In this document: piece after piece, positions 27,467 to 36,298 of the stretch
Position numbering within the stretch: the stretch's first letter is position 1
Layout of the letters: each line of letters starts with the position of its first letter
DNA from: Salinibacter sp. 10B
Lineage (GTDB): Bacteria > Bacteroidota > Rhodothermia > Rhodothermales > Salinibacteraceae
Assembly (NCBI RefSeq): GCF_002954405.1
Contig: NZ_MQWC01000004.1
Location: forward strand, 1,663,909-1,727,908
DNA length: 64,000 nt
Direction of reading: 5' to 3'
Position numbers and translations under genes: made by a program
The notes under the pieces: generated by a model
The model's input: the letters and a program-made list of their open reading frames with translations, nothing else
Database searches by the model: none
What the model was told of the DNA's origin: nothing

Positions 27467-28714
27467 ATGGTCCGCTTTCTCCACCTTGCCGACGTTCACC
27501 TCGATACCGCCTTCGAGGGCCGATCGGCTGCTCTTCGTAGTCATTTGCGGGGGGCGCTCCGTACGGCATTCGAGCGAGCGGTGGACTGTGCCATCGACGA
27601 GTCCGTGCACGCCGTTCTCCTGGCTGGAGACCTATTCGACGACGACCGCCTCAGCGTGGCCACGGAGGCTTTCCTCGTAAACCAGATCGAGCGGCTCGAC
27701 GATGCGGAAATCGACACCGTTTACGTGACGGGCAACCACGACCCCGGGGGCAGCGGCTTCCGAGCCGCCAAGATCGACTGGCCCTCCCACTTTCATTACG
27801 TCGATAGCCGATCGCCCACGACCGTTGAGTTGACCGGTCCGGACGGCACGCCCCGTGCAACCGTCGTCGCCGCTGGCCACGTGGACGCCCACGAGGAAGC
27901 CAACCTTGCCGCCCGCTTTCCGGAGGCCGATCCTCATACCCCCACGATCGGACTCCTCCACACCCACGTCACTTCGGCCCACCAGGTGGAGGCACACGAC
28001 CGGTACGCACCCTGTTCGGTCGAGGATTTGCGCGCGCCCGGGTACGACTACTGGGCACTCGGCCACATACACACACGCCAGCAGGTGGACGGCGACGCCC
28101 ACGCCTGGTACCCCGGCAACCTGCAAGGCCGATCTCCTCGCGAAACCGGCGCCCGAGGGGGGCTACTCGTCACTCTTGAGGACGGATCCCCGAACGTCGA
28201 CTTTCGCCCCTTTGCGCCGACGCGCTGGGAGCACCTGATCCTCGACACGCTTGAGGACGTCGATACGGTGCAGGCCCTCGTCCAACAGGCCACGACGGCT
28301 TTTGCGGAAAAAGCAAGCGACGCTCGGGCCACCCACTGGCTCTTGCGCCTTACGCTTCGCGGCGCCTGCCCGATGGCATCGGATCTGTCGTCTCCTGACC
28401 AGCAGGACGAACTCGAGCAGGTTCTCGCAGAGCGATTGTCGGTCCGGGACGTAGAGGTGCGCACCCGTGCTCTCGTGCCCCCCGTGAATCCGGATGAGCA
28501 CCGGGGCGAAACCCACCTCATTGGCGAGGTCCTCGACCTCCTCGACCGGGCTCGCACCGACGATGAGATCCTCGATGCTGCGGCCCCGGACGTGGTGGCA
28601 GGCGGCCCAAACGACGATCCCGAGGCCCGCCGTGCCTATCTCCGCTCTCTACTCGACGGCCTAAACCGGGAAGCCGTGGCTCGGCTGCTGGAGGAGAAAA
28701 ACACGGGGGGGTAA
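27467..28714 (+). CDS. yhaO: YhaO-type DNA repair metallophosphoesterase (SbcD/Mre11-like)
   Basis: 415 residues. All calcineurin-like phosphoesterase motifs are present in order: DVHLD (Asp9, His11), GDLFD (Gly54-Asp55), GNHD (89-92), LLHTH near 165 and GHIHTRQ near 200. The region after about 250 is the capping/dimer domain. It is the nuclease subunit of an SMC-like complex with YhaN, in the manner of SbcD with SbcC, and should act on DNA ends or hairpins with Mn. The gene pair order and 141-nt spacing support a shared function with the next gene. I found no Shine-Dalgarno sequence; the ATG directly precedes the first motif. Confidence 0.9.
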   Translation: MVRFLHLADVHLDTAFEGRSAALRSHLRGALRTAFERAVDCAIDESVHAVLLAGDLFDDDRLSVATEAFLVNQIERLDDAEIDTVYVTGNHDPGGSGFRAAKIDWPSHFHYVDSRSPTTVELTGPDGTPRATVVAAGHVDAHEEANLAARFPEADPHTPTIGLLHTHVTSAHQVEAHDRYAPCSVEDLRAPGYDYWALGHIHTRQQVDGDAHAWYPGNLQGRSPRETGARGGLLVTLEDGSPNVDFRPFAPTRWEHLILDTLEDVDTVQALVQQATTAFAEKASDARATHWLLRLTLRGACPMASDLSSPDQQDELEQVLAERLSVRDVEVRTRALVPPVNPDEHRGETHLIGEVLDLLDRARTDDEILDAAAPDVVAGGPNDDPEARRAYLRSLLDGLNREAVARLLEEKNTGG

Positions 28715-28855
28715 CGCGAGGTGGACGGCCCCTCTACTGCGCCAAATGGTCCTGGTAGTACAAACATCTGGGCCGTTCCGCCTCCTCCGTCTCCCTCCGC
28801 CAATGCCTTCCTTCTTCCCCACACTCACGAATTTCCACATCCACACACGCGCCCT

Positions 28856-31636
28856 GTGTCTCTTCGAATTGAGTCTTGTACGATCGACGCCTTCGGCCCC
28901 CTTCTGGATCTGGAGCTTGATGCCCTCGACCATTCCGTCGTCGTCCTGCAGGGTCGGAACGAGGCCGGCAAGTCGGCCTTCTTCCACTTTCTCCAAACCA
29001 TGTTCTACGGCATCTATCCCACGGATGCCGGCAACCACCCCTACGCTCCTCGCACCGGACAGCCGCTGGCGGGCAGTCTCGACTTTCGGCTCCGCAACGG
29101 CACCACCTATTCCGTTCATCGCCGCCTGCGTAGCACGCCACAGGGCCGTCTCCACGAGTCCGACGCAGACTCAACCCGTCTCCGCAACCGCACCGTTCCC
29201 GCCGTCCAGCACGTGCCGCGGTCGGTCTACGGATCCGTCTATGCCCTCCAGCTCGACGACCTTGTGCGGCTGGACGGGGACGCCTGGGACGAGGTGCAGG
29301 ACCGCCTGCTGGGCACCCTCAGCGTCGACCACATCCGTCCCGCTCGCGTCGTCATTGAGGAGCTGGAGGACGAAGCCACCGATCGTTGGCGCACCGACAA
29401 TCGCGGCAAACCGGACGCCAAACAGCTGGAGCAGCGCCGGCGCTCATTGCGCGAAGCCGCCACCGAGGCTCGTGAGCGCGACGCCGAGATTCGTCGCCTC
29501 AAGGACGAGATTGCTGAGCACACCGAACAAATCGACGCGCTGAAGGCGGAAGAGGTAGAATTGAAAGGGAAACAACGACGGGCTGAGCGCCTCGCCCCCG
29601 TCCGCTCCCTCCTTCACCAAATCGAGGAGCTGGACGCCGAGGCCGGCGACCTATCGGCGTACGAGGATGTGCCGGATGAACCCAAGGCGCTGCTCGGCGA
29701 CCTCGACGACAAAATTGCGGACCTGGAAGCCCGGGTCGAGGATAAGCGTGGCACCCTCCGCCGCCTCCAACGCGCCCTCGACGCTCGGACCGAGGACGAC
29801 GAGCAACTACTGGAGCACGCCGACGCGATTCGAGGATGGACACGACGCGTGGAGCGCCACCAGAAGCAGCGAGTGGATTTGGAAGAAGCCCGCCGTGCCG
29901 AGTCCGATGCCCAGCGCCGGCTCGATGACGTCGCCTCCTTTCTCTCCGAGCCGTGGAAGGACACCTACGCCGAGCCGCTTCGGTCCCTCTCGATGGCCGA
30001 TCTGCGCGAGCGGATCAAGATGTACGAGCGTGCTGAGCGACGCCTGCGGGAAACTCGTGCCCGAGCCGAGACTGTCGGGCTGCACGCTCAGGCCCGCAAG
30101 TCGCTCGTGCCATGGATCGTCCTTCTCCTGCTCGGCCTTGCCACGACGAGCATTGGCCTGCTCGTATCGCTTCCCGGCCCCGTGGCCGACTCGTATGCCG
30201 TACCCGTGATCGGGGGGGCACTGGTCCTCGTTGGGCTCCTCCAGGCTGCGGCCGCCTGGCGCCACAACCAACAGATCGACGTGCAGGAGGACACTCTCGA
30301 CCTCGATCGCAAAGAGCAAGAAGCCGAGGAGCGCGCCGCCCAGGTTGAACTACTTGTCGAAGCCCTGCCGCTTCCTCCCGAACGCCTAGAGCACCCGAGT
30401 GCCGACCTCGTGGCTGATCTTCAGGCCTTGAAAGAGGCACTCCGCGAACGAGACGAAAAGGCCCGGGCAGCCGACCAAAAAGCGGCAGACATTGAGGAAG
30501 AAGAAACCGCCCTCCGAAGCCTCGCGCTCGACTGCGGCTTGTCCGACGACGAAGCCCAGCAGCCGGTGAACGAAGTTGTCGCCACACTCGAACGACGGCT
30601 CGACGAGGCCGAGGAGCGGCACGTCGCCGCTCAAAATGCAAAGGAGGACGTCCCCGAGCTCCGAACTGAGGTGGAAACGCTGGCCGACCAGCTGTCTCAA
30701 GTCCGAGAACGCCGCGAATCCGTCTCCTCTCGCCTTCAATCACTGGGCGACGGGGACCTCGAAGCAGGAATCGACGCCCTGAAGGCACGGCGGCACGCTG
30801 CACGGCGAGCCGAGGCAAGCCGCGACCGCCTCCACAGCGAGTATCCGGACTGGAAGGAGCGCAAAGCGGAGATCGATGACATCGAAGCCAACAACGACGG
30901 ATGGACGTTTACCGATGAGGAGCGGGCCCGAATGGAGCAGCGCTTAGACGAGATCGCGGAGGAGCGGCGCGAAGAAGAAAAGGCCCGAACCGCAAAAGAA
31001 AAAGAGGTGGAGCACTTGCTCGACCAGCGCACAGTAGGGGACATTGACAGTGAACTCGCCCATGTGGAGCGCCGGCTCGAAGAGGTCCGGGAGGAACGCG
31101 ATCGCCGAATGCTTCTCGCCGGACTTCTCCGCACGGCCGACGCGGAATTTCGCCGCAAGCACCAGCCCGACGTCATTCGTCGTGCCTCCAGCTACCTTCA
31201 CACCATCACGCACGGCCGGTACGAACGCCTCGCCCTCGACGAGCAAGACGATCGTCTCGTCGTCTTCGAAGCCAACGAGGCCTTTTCCCAATCTGTCGGT
31301 CCGCCCCTAAGCCGTGGCACTCTCGATCAGATCTACCTTGCCCTCCGCCTCGCTATCATCGATCACCTCGATGCCGACCGCGAGCGCCTCCCGGTTTTCT
31401 TGGACGAGGTGTTCGTGAACTGGGACCAGTCCCGCCGTCACGCTGCTTTTAACATCCTGAATGAGATGGCAGAGGAACGACAACTCTTCGTGTTTACCTG
31501 TCATCCCTACTTCGCGAAGGAGGTCGCCCACCACCTCGACGGCGAGCGGATCGACCTCACCACGCATCGGGACGGCGAGCCTGCCCAAACTCAGCCCCAA
31601 AGCGTCACCCTTCCGACTCCCGAAACAGAGTCCTAA
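28856..31636 (+). CDS. yhaN: YhaN-type SMC-like ATPase (AAA, SbcC/Rad50-related)
   Basis: 926 residues from a GTG at 28856, chosen because SLRIESCTIDAFGPL is the conserved beginning; the open frame upstream is Pro/His-rich. Walker A is GRNEAGKS (33-40). Long coiled coils (about 195-410 and 480-770) flank a central pair of membrane helices (about 415-465, WIVLLLLGLATTSIGLLVSL), a hallmark of YhaN that SbcC lacks. The ABC signature LSRGTLDQIYLALRLAI is near 817 and Walker B LPVFLDEVFVNWD near 845. It likely forms a membrane-tethered DNA-repair complex with YhaO. Confidence 0.9.
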   Translation: MSLRIESCTIDAFGPLLDLELDALDHSVVVLQGRNEAGKSAFFHFLQTMFYGIYPTDAGNHPYAPRTGQPLAGSLDFRLRNGTTYSVHRRLRSTPQGRLHESDADSTRLRNRTVPAVQHVPRSVYGSVYALQLDDLVRLDGDAWDEVQDRLLGTLSVDHIRPARVVIEELEDEATDRWRTDNRGKPDAKQLEQRRRSLREAATEARERDAEIRRLKDEIAEHTEQIDALKAEEVELKGKQRRAERLAPVRSLLHQIEELDAEAGDLSAYEDVPDEPKALLGDLDDKIADLEARVEDKRGTLRRLQRALDARTEDDEQLLEHADAIRGWTRRVERHQKQRVDLEEARRAESDAQRRLDDVASFLSEPWKDTYAEPLRSLSMADLRERIKMYERAERRLRETRARAETVGLHAQARKSLVPWIVLLLLGLATTSIGLLVSLPGPVADSYAVPVIGGALVLVGLLQAAAAWRHNQQIDVQEDTLDLDRKEQEAEERAAQVELLVEALPLPPERLEHPSADLVADLQALKEALRERDEKARAADQKAADIEEEETALRSLALDCGLSDDEAQQPVNEVVATLERRLDEAEERHVAAQNAKEDVPELRTEVETLADQLSQVRERRESVSSRLQSLGDGDLEAGIDALKARRHAARRAEASRDRLHSEYPDWKERKAEIDDIEANNDGWTFTDEERARMEQRLDEIAEERREEEKARTAKEKEVEHLLDQRTVGDIDSELAHVERRLEEVREERDRRMLLAGLLRTADAEFRRKHQPDVIRRASSYLHTITHGRYERLALDEQDDRLVVFEANEAFSQSVGPPLSRGTLDQIYLALRLAIIDHLDADRERLPVFLDEVFVNWDQSRRHAAFNILNEMAEERQLFVFTCHPYFAKEVAHHLDGERIDLTTHRDGEPAQTQPQSVTLPTPETES

Positions 31637-31994
31637 CCAGGGAGTGGGCCACTCGTCTCCTCGATTGGAATCCTTGAGACTGTTTTGATTTCAAAAGCTG
31701 CCTGGCAGATCACTCATTTCCACCCATTGAGCCGGTTTCTGTACAGCACTGACACCTGCCCAAATTGCTCTCCATCAACAACGGTCATGGAGGGACAATC
31801 CCACTCTCGTTCGTCCTCCTGGACTGTCCGAGGAATTCCGGCTTCTCACACGTCCCTCCACGAGCGGAGCCCCACCGCAGGCGAGCTGGCGCTCCTGATC
31901 TCACCGGGGCAACACGCACTCGCCCTGCGAACCACATCCACTATGATGAATAGAGCATCCGTGGCGCGTATTTTTTGAGCTTTCCCTCCCCCCT
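31637..31994. other. Gap between yhaN and a thioredoxin-like gene, no gene seen
   Basis: 358 bp. It contains a TTTTGA-TT-TCAAAA palindrome at 31682-31695 preceded by AGACTG, related in core sequence to the repeat at 25832. No convincing ORF or terminator. Confidence 0.45.
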
Positions 31995-32612
31995 ATGCCT
32001 GACTTCTTCGATGCTGGCCGCCCCCACAATGGTCTCACCTATGAGGAATACCGTGAGAAATGGCGCGCCCAGAAAGACCGGTCCAAAGCAGACCTGGATC
32101 CAGAGGAACGAAAAACGCTCCACTACCTCAACTACAATTGGGAGCGCCAAACGCACGTCCACGAACAGTACACCCCCTCCGACGATCTGAAAGACGCCCT
32201 CACGGGCATTGACGAGCCGCAACTCTGGATGGTGCTCACGGAACCCTGGTGCGGCGACTCTGCCTTCCTTCTCCCCGTCATCGCCGAAGCAGCAGCCCTA
32301 CGCGAGAACATTACCCTCCGCATTCTGCTGCGGGACGACAATCTGGACGTGATGGATCAGTACCTCACGGACGGAAGTCGGAGCATACCGAAGCTCGTGG
32401 CCTTTTCGGAGGCAGGCGACGAGCGCTTCACCTGGGGCCCACGACCGAACGATGCCCGGACCCTCTTTGCCTCACTACAGGAGGAGTACGACGACAAGAT
32501 GAACGCCATCGAGGAGCTCATTGCCCATTACGAAGACGGCGGCTGGACGACAGCCGACTCGGAGCTGGCCGACGCCCTCCGTGCCTCCAGGCCGGCCCCC
32601 TCGCGCCGATAA
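31995..32612 (+). CDS. Thioredoxin-family protein with atypical active site
   Basis: 205 residues, no signal peptide. A charged N-terminal helical region (about 1-70) precedes a thioredoxin fold (about 72-180) with LWMVLTEPWCGDSAF: Cys86 is kept but the second redox Cys is Ser (CGDS). RSIPKLVAF near 130 supplies the cis-Pro. This resembles Bacteroidota thioredoxin-like proteins annotated as Thioredoxin_9. A single Cys would allow glutaredoxin-like, peroxidase-like or bacilliredoxin-like chemistry rather than dithiol exchange. Substrate unknown. Confidence 0.82.
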   Translation: MPDFFDAGRPHNGLTYEEYREKWRAQKDRSKADLDPEERKTLHYLNYNWERQTHVHEQYTPSDDLKDALTGIDEPQLWMVLTEPWCGDSAFLLPVIAEAAALRENITLRILLRDDNLDVMDQYLTDGSRSIPKLVAFSEAGDERFTWGPRPNDARTLFASLQEEYDDKMNAIEELIAHYEDGGWTTADSELADALRASRPAPSRR

Positions 32613-32663
32613 CCATTGGAGACCTCCCCATATACAATCCGGAAAACACGTGATGGGGAAGGG

Positions 32664-32685
32664 CCGCAGAGGGGGGCCTCTGCGG
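32664..32685. other. Perfect hairpin between convergent genes
   Basis: CCGCAGAGG-GGGG-CCTCTGCGG, a 9-bp stem midway between the thioredoxin-like and DUF4097 genes. It lacks a T tract on either strand, so it may be a transcript-end stabiliser rather than a strong intrinsic terminator. Confidence 0.5.
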
Positions 32686-32728
32686 TCTGCCCCTCACCTA
32701 CTACGGCCCCTCTTCCGGTCGCAGCCTC

Positions 32729-33682
32729 CTATCGCATTCGAATCTCAAACGAGCCGTCGTGCGCCCGCAGGTCGAGACGTTTCCCGCCCCCATTGACCTG
32801 CCCACTGTAGTTCACCTTGTCCTCATCCTCCGTTGTAATTCGGTACGGCGACAAGTCGAAGTCGGCCGTGAGGGCGGCATCATCGTCAAAGTCCGTATGG
32901 AGGTCGAACCCAGTGTCGCCGGACACCATGAGTACAAAATCTCCGTCGTGAGTATTGATCTCGACGTCGTCGGTGACCTCCACGAACGAAAGCCGCGCCT
33001 CTCCTTCGTGCGTATCAATCCGAAGGCCGCCCCGTACCCCCTCTCCCTCGATTCGGCTGTCGTGTGCGTCGATCTCCGTCCGCCCTCGTATCGAACGGAG
33101 GCGGATACGGCTGTCGTGGGTGTCGATGGCTAAGGATCCGGACTGCTCCTCCACCGTGATAGGGCCATCATGGGAGTTCACCTCAGCATCGCCGGCCTGT
33201 GCTCGCAGCATCACCGATCCATCGTGCGTATCGATGCGCACAGGTCCGTCGAGCCCCGCAACCTGAATGTCAGATTCGTGATCCTCAATCTCGACGTGGG
33301 CGCCCCGAGGCACGGTAAGCGTGTACTCCACGGGCATAATGTTCTGACTGCTGCTCCCGAACCATCCCGACCCGCCGTCGGTCATTGAGTCGTCGTATTC
33401 AGTGCGCATCGCGAACCGACCGGGGGTCTCGTCCACCCGTACCACCGTCGCCTCTGGGTGGTCGGCGTCGCTTTCGGGTCGGACGACAGCCTTGTATTTC
33501 ACCTCGTCCCGATCCCACGCCTCAATAGTGATGCTCCCTTCGTGGTTGCCGACGCGGACCGTTCCGTCGGCGTCGAGTGCCACCGTTCCGCTCGTGATTC
33601 GAGGTTGCGCTCGGGACGGCGTGAAGAGCAGAAGACAGGCAGTCAGTGAAAAGAGTACCGTGCGAATGGACATCGTAGACAT
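32729..33682 (-). CDS. Exported DUF4097-family beta-solenoid protein
   Basis: 317 residues with a signal peptide (about 1-25, ending near SRAQ). After a beta domain (about 30-125), residues about 130-260 form a regular repeat of roughly 19-20 residues, each with an Asp-His-Asp/Glu group: EIEDHESD, RIDTHDGS, EVNSHDGP, AIDTHDSR, EIDAHDSR, RIDTHEGE, EINTHDGD. This is typical of DUF4097 putative adhesin beta-helices, with an unusually regular His-acid ladder. Function is unknown; a periplasmic or surface location is expected. Two ATGs (33682 and 33673) are possible. Confidence 0.85.
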   Translation of the reverse strand: MSTMSIRTVLFSLTACLLLFTPSRAQPRITSGTVALDADGTVRVGNHEGSITIEAWDRDEVKYKAVVRPESDADHPEATVVRVDETPGRFAMRTEYDDSMTDGGSGWFGSSSQNIMPVEYTLTVPRGAHVEIEDHESDIQVAGLDGPVRIDTHDGSVMLRAQAGDAEVNSHDGPITVEEQSGSLAIDTHDSRIRLRSIRGRTEIDAHDSRIEGEGVRGGLRIDTHEGEARLSFVEVTDDVEINTHDGDFVLMVSGDTGFDLHTDFDDDAALTADFDLSPYRITTEDEDKVNYSGQVNGGGKRLDLRAHDGSFEIRMR

Positions 33683-33842
33683 AGCGGAGTGACAAACATT
33701 GGGAAGAACGCAGCAAACGTGCTCGTGCCCCGGTCGCTCTCACCGAGAAACGGATTCAGACGCGGGGTGGCGGACGTTCTGTGGCCTCTCACGTCGACCA
33801 CTGTGTCTCGGCACACCCACCCCCAAATACAATTTCCAGCTT

Positions 33843-33989
33843 CTATATCAGAAGACCATTCGTGATGAGCACCGCGCCAAGAAACGCGACGAGCGTCTGC
33901 CCCACGAGCATGAGCAGAGACGGACGAAGAGCATCTGCAGCAATCAGTGAGCGTGTGTGAAGCAGAACCGTACGTCTGGAATTGTTCAT
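33843..33989 (-). CDS. Possible 48-residue membrane protein
   Basis: ATG at 33989 to TAG at 33843 encodes MNNSRRTVLLHTRSLIAADA followed by a hydrophobic helix (about 24-48, SLLMLVGQTLVAFLGAV). Basic N-terminus plus one helix ending at the stop codon is a common layout for small membrane proteins. It lies upstream of, and on the same strand as, the DUF4097 gene (160 nt away). No homologue was recognised. Confidence 0.42.
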   Translation of the reverse strand: MNNSRRTVLLHTRSLIAADALRPSLLMLVGQTLVAFLGAVLITNGLLI

Positions 33990-34617
33990 AGCAGGAGTCG
34001 TCGCTGGAGAAAAAGTGCAAGGGTGTCGATCCCCTGTCTGAAGGAGACAGGGGTATCAGCGGATCGGTTGCATCCGTCCCCAACATTTCTCTCGTCGAGG
34101 TCACCTCCCCGAGGCCCCGAATCGAACGTCGTCCTGCTCAGGGCGCCACCGGCTGAACGCCGAGCAGTCTCTCGCCGCTACATCCCCTCGTTTTACCTGT
34201 TGTCCCTCAACACTTGTCCCCACAATTAATCGTCTCGTTACATGAATAAGGAAAACAAATTTTCCCATGAAGAGCTAAACCCTACAAATCTTGCTCTCCT
34301 TTCCGGCTTTGCCCCCTATTCGATGAAGGGTTCGTGGACGGCACGTGAAGCATGTCCGCAAAAAGCCCTTTCGGAGGGGGCCGGGGCGAACCTGGGGGGA
34401 CGACCGGAATTCGAAAGACCGACGCGTCCGGCCTCGATTCGCGGCTAACGTTGTCGGTTCTCTCCCCTCCCTCGGAAGTTGCAAAAAGAGTCCTTTCTGC
34501 AGAGGCGGAGATGGGGTCTACTCGGGTCCTCACGACGCCCTGCCGCTTTCGAGAAGAAATGGGCTACACACAGAGGCCACTGTACATTCCTCCTTCACTA
34601 TTGCCGATCCGTCCGGT
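33990..34617. other. Long non-coding region upstream of the LacI gene
   Basis: About 630 bp. It has a perfect 9-bp hairpin CCCCTGTCT-GAAGG-AGACAGGGG (34031-34053) without a T tract, and an AT-rich patch at 34220-34275 that includes a weak 68-codon ORF (34242-34448). The LacI frame remains open from 34345, but those residues are not family-like. A long regulated leader for the LacI gene is possible. Confidence 0.4.
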
Positions 34618-35658
34618 ATGCCTTCTTCCCAAAGCGCCTCCACGATCCACGACGTTGCCGATCGGGCCGGTGTCTCGCCCGCCACCGTTTCTCGTGTCGT
34701 CAACGAAACCGGCCAAACGGCAGACACAACCCGCGAGCGGGTGATCGAAGCCGTTGAGGAGCTGCACTATCGTCCAAACCGTACCGCAAAATCGCTTTCG
34801 CAAGGAGCGACACAAACGATTGCGGTGGCGGTCCCCACCTTCACCACTCCGTTCCACAACGAGCTTCTCAAGGGCGTGCGAAGCCGCCTCAAAACGGTGG
34901 ATACGGACCTGCTGCTCTGCGATCTGGAGTGGGCAGCCCCGGAGGCCTCATTGACGAAGTTTCTGGAGCGCGGTGCCATGGATGGCCTGCTGGCCGCGGG
35001 CCTGCCGATGACGGAGGCCGTGGCGCGCGAGGTCAAGAAGCTGGGAGGCCCTGCCATCCTGATTGGCTCCCATTGGGACGACATCGACTCGTTTCACTGG
35101 GACGACACGAAGGGCGCCTGCATGGCCACGGAGCACCTGGTTGACCGGGGACATACGCAGATCGGCATGATCACCACTCACCACGAAACCGCAATCCGCG
35201 ACGCCCGCGTTCAAGGCTACCGAAACGCGCTCACGGCTGCCGGCATTCAGCCCGACGAGGACTGGATTGCGGTGGGCAACACCGATAAGCACGCAGGCTT
35301 CAGCGAGGAGTCCGGCTTTGAAGCCATGGAGGCACTTCTCGATCAGAGCCCCGACATTCGGGCCGTCTTTGCGAGCAGTGACGTGCAGGCCATCGGCGCC
35401 TGGCAGGCCCTCCGCGAACGGGGCCTGAGCGTGCCCGAGGACGTAGCACTCGTGGGATACGACGACATCAAGATCAGCCAGTTTATCGGGCTCAGCAGCG
35501 TGGCCCAGAACATGCACGACATCGGCGAGCAGGCAACCGATCTGCTGCTCCGCCGCCTGCATGGGGCGGGCCCGTCGGAGGTCGTTTCCAAACTTATCAC
35601 TCCGTCGCTGCGAGAACGCGCTTCCTCCACCGGCCGCCGGCAAAATGGACATCACTAA
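34618..35658 (+). CDS. LacI-family transcriptional regulator
   Basis: 346 residues. The N-terminal helix-turn-helix and hinge (about 8-60) read TIHDVADRAGVSPATVSRVV and YRPNRTAKSLSQGATQ. The periplasmic-binding-protein-like effector domain (about 63-335) includes FTTPFHNELLKGVRSRL and VFASSDVQAIGAWQALRERG. Such regulators bind palindromes with a central CG and respond to sugars. No sugar genes adjoin it, so its targets are probably elsewhere; a LacI-type palindrome stands upstream of the GH3 gene at 59041. Start at 34618 because the HTH follows directly. Confidence 0.9.
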   Translation: MPSSQSASTIHDVADRAGVSPATVSRVVNETGQTADTTRERVIEAVEELHYRPNRTAKSLSQGATQTIAVAVPTFTTPFHNELLKGVRSRLKTVDTDLLLCDLEWAAPEASLTKFLERGAMDGLLAAGLPMTEAVAREVKKLGGPAILIGSHWDDIDSFHWDDTKGACMATEHLVDRGHTQIGMITTHHETAIRDARVQGYRNALTAAGIQPDEDWIAVGNTDKHAGFSEESGFEAMEALLDQSPDIRAVFASSDVQAIGAWQALRERGLSVPEDVALVGYDDIKISQFIGLSSVAQNMHDIGEQATDLLLRRLHGAGPSEVVSKLITPSLRERASSTGRRQNGHH

Positions 35659-35803
35659 CGCCGCTCATCCACAGTGAATTGCGCCGAAAGTGCAGGCCGC
35701 CCTCATCGATTCGAGCATGGGGAAGTCCCTCTTCTGCTGTCTCTTTTTGTGCTGGTTCCGCAGGCGACTACTTTCCCCTCCTCGGACGATCTCCCTTTCG
35801 GTC

Positions 35804-36295
35804 ATGTTTGGTCTGATTCAATTCTTTCGCTCCAACGAGCCCTCTCCGCTCCCGACCCTTTCGATCATCGGAGACGACACCACCATTCATGGGGATACCA
35901 TCACCGGCTCGGGCGATCTTCGCATTGAGGGCACGATTCGGGCAGACGTGGAGCGGGACGGCCGCGTGGTCGTGGCAAAAGATGGGGCGGTGTACGGGAC
36001 TGTACAGGCCCAATCGATCCTCGTCGCAGGCACGGCACGGGGCGAACTCCTTGCCGACGACACGCTCGTGCTGTCGGCTTCCTCCAACGTGCGAGCCCGG
36101 CTCCAAGCCGATTCCCTCAATATCGAGTCCGGGGCCGACTTCAAGGGAGAAGTCTACGATACCTCCGAGGCGTCTTCTCATGCGCCCTCCTCGGGCGACC
36201 ACGACTCGACCGAACCCATTCCTCCGCCCTTCATCGACGAGGAGGCACACCAGATTTTCCCACTCGATGAAACGGCAGAAGAGACCGGAATCTGA
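35804..36295 (+). CDS. Bactofilin
   Basis: 163 residues. The beta-helical bactofilin core spans about 20-120 with repeated six-residue turns (SIIGDDTTIHGDTITGSGDL, RIEGTIRADV, GAVYGTVQAQSILVAGTARG). The N-terminus MFGLIQFFRS may bind the membrane, and the acidic, Pro-rich tail is probably disordered. Bactofilins polymerise into cytoskeletal filaments that position envelope-building enzymes. The ATG at 35804 was chosen for the standard short N-terminus. It is 146 nt after the LacI gene and ends 3 nt from the convergent rqcH stop. Confidence 0.9.
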   Translation: MFGLIQFFRSNEPSPLPTLSIIGDDTTIHGDTITGSGDLRIEGTIRADVERDGRVVVAKDGAVYGTVQAQSILVAGTARGELLADDTLVLSASSNVRARLQADSLNIESGADFKGEVYDTSEASSHAPSSGDHDSTEPIPPPFIDEEAHQIFPLDETAEETGI

Positions 36296-36298
36296 GCC

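Noticed and set aside
34031-34053. Hairpin CCCCTGTCT/AGACAGGGG as a terminator
   Set aside because: No T tract on either strand and no gene ending just before it.
34105-34135. T-loop-like CGTTCGATTCGGGG on the minus strand as a tRNA
   Set aside because: No acceptor, anticodon or D arm can be formed around it.
34242-34448. 68-codon ORF in the LacI leader
   Set aside because: Composition changes abruptly from AT-rich to Arg/Pro-rich and nothing resembles a known protein.
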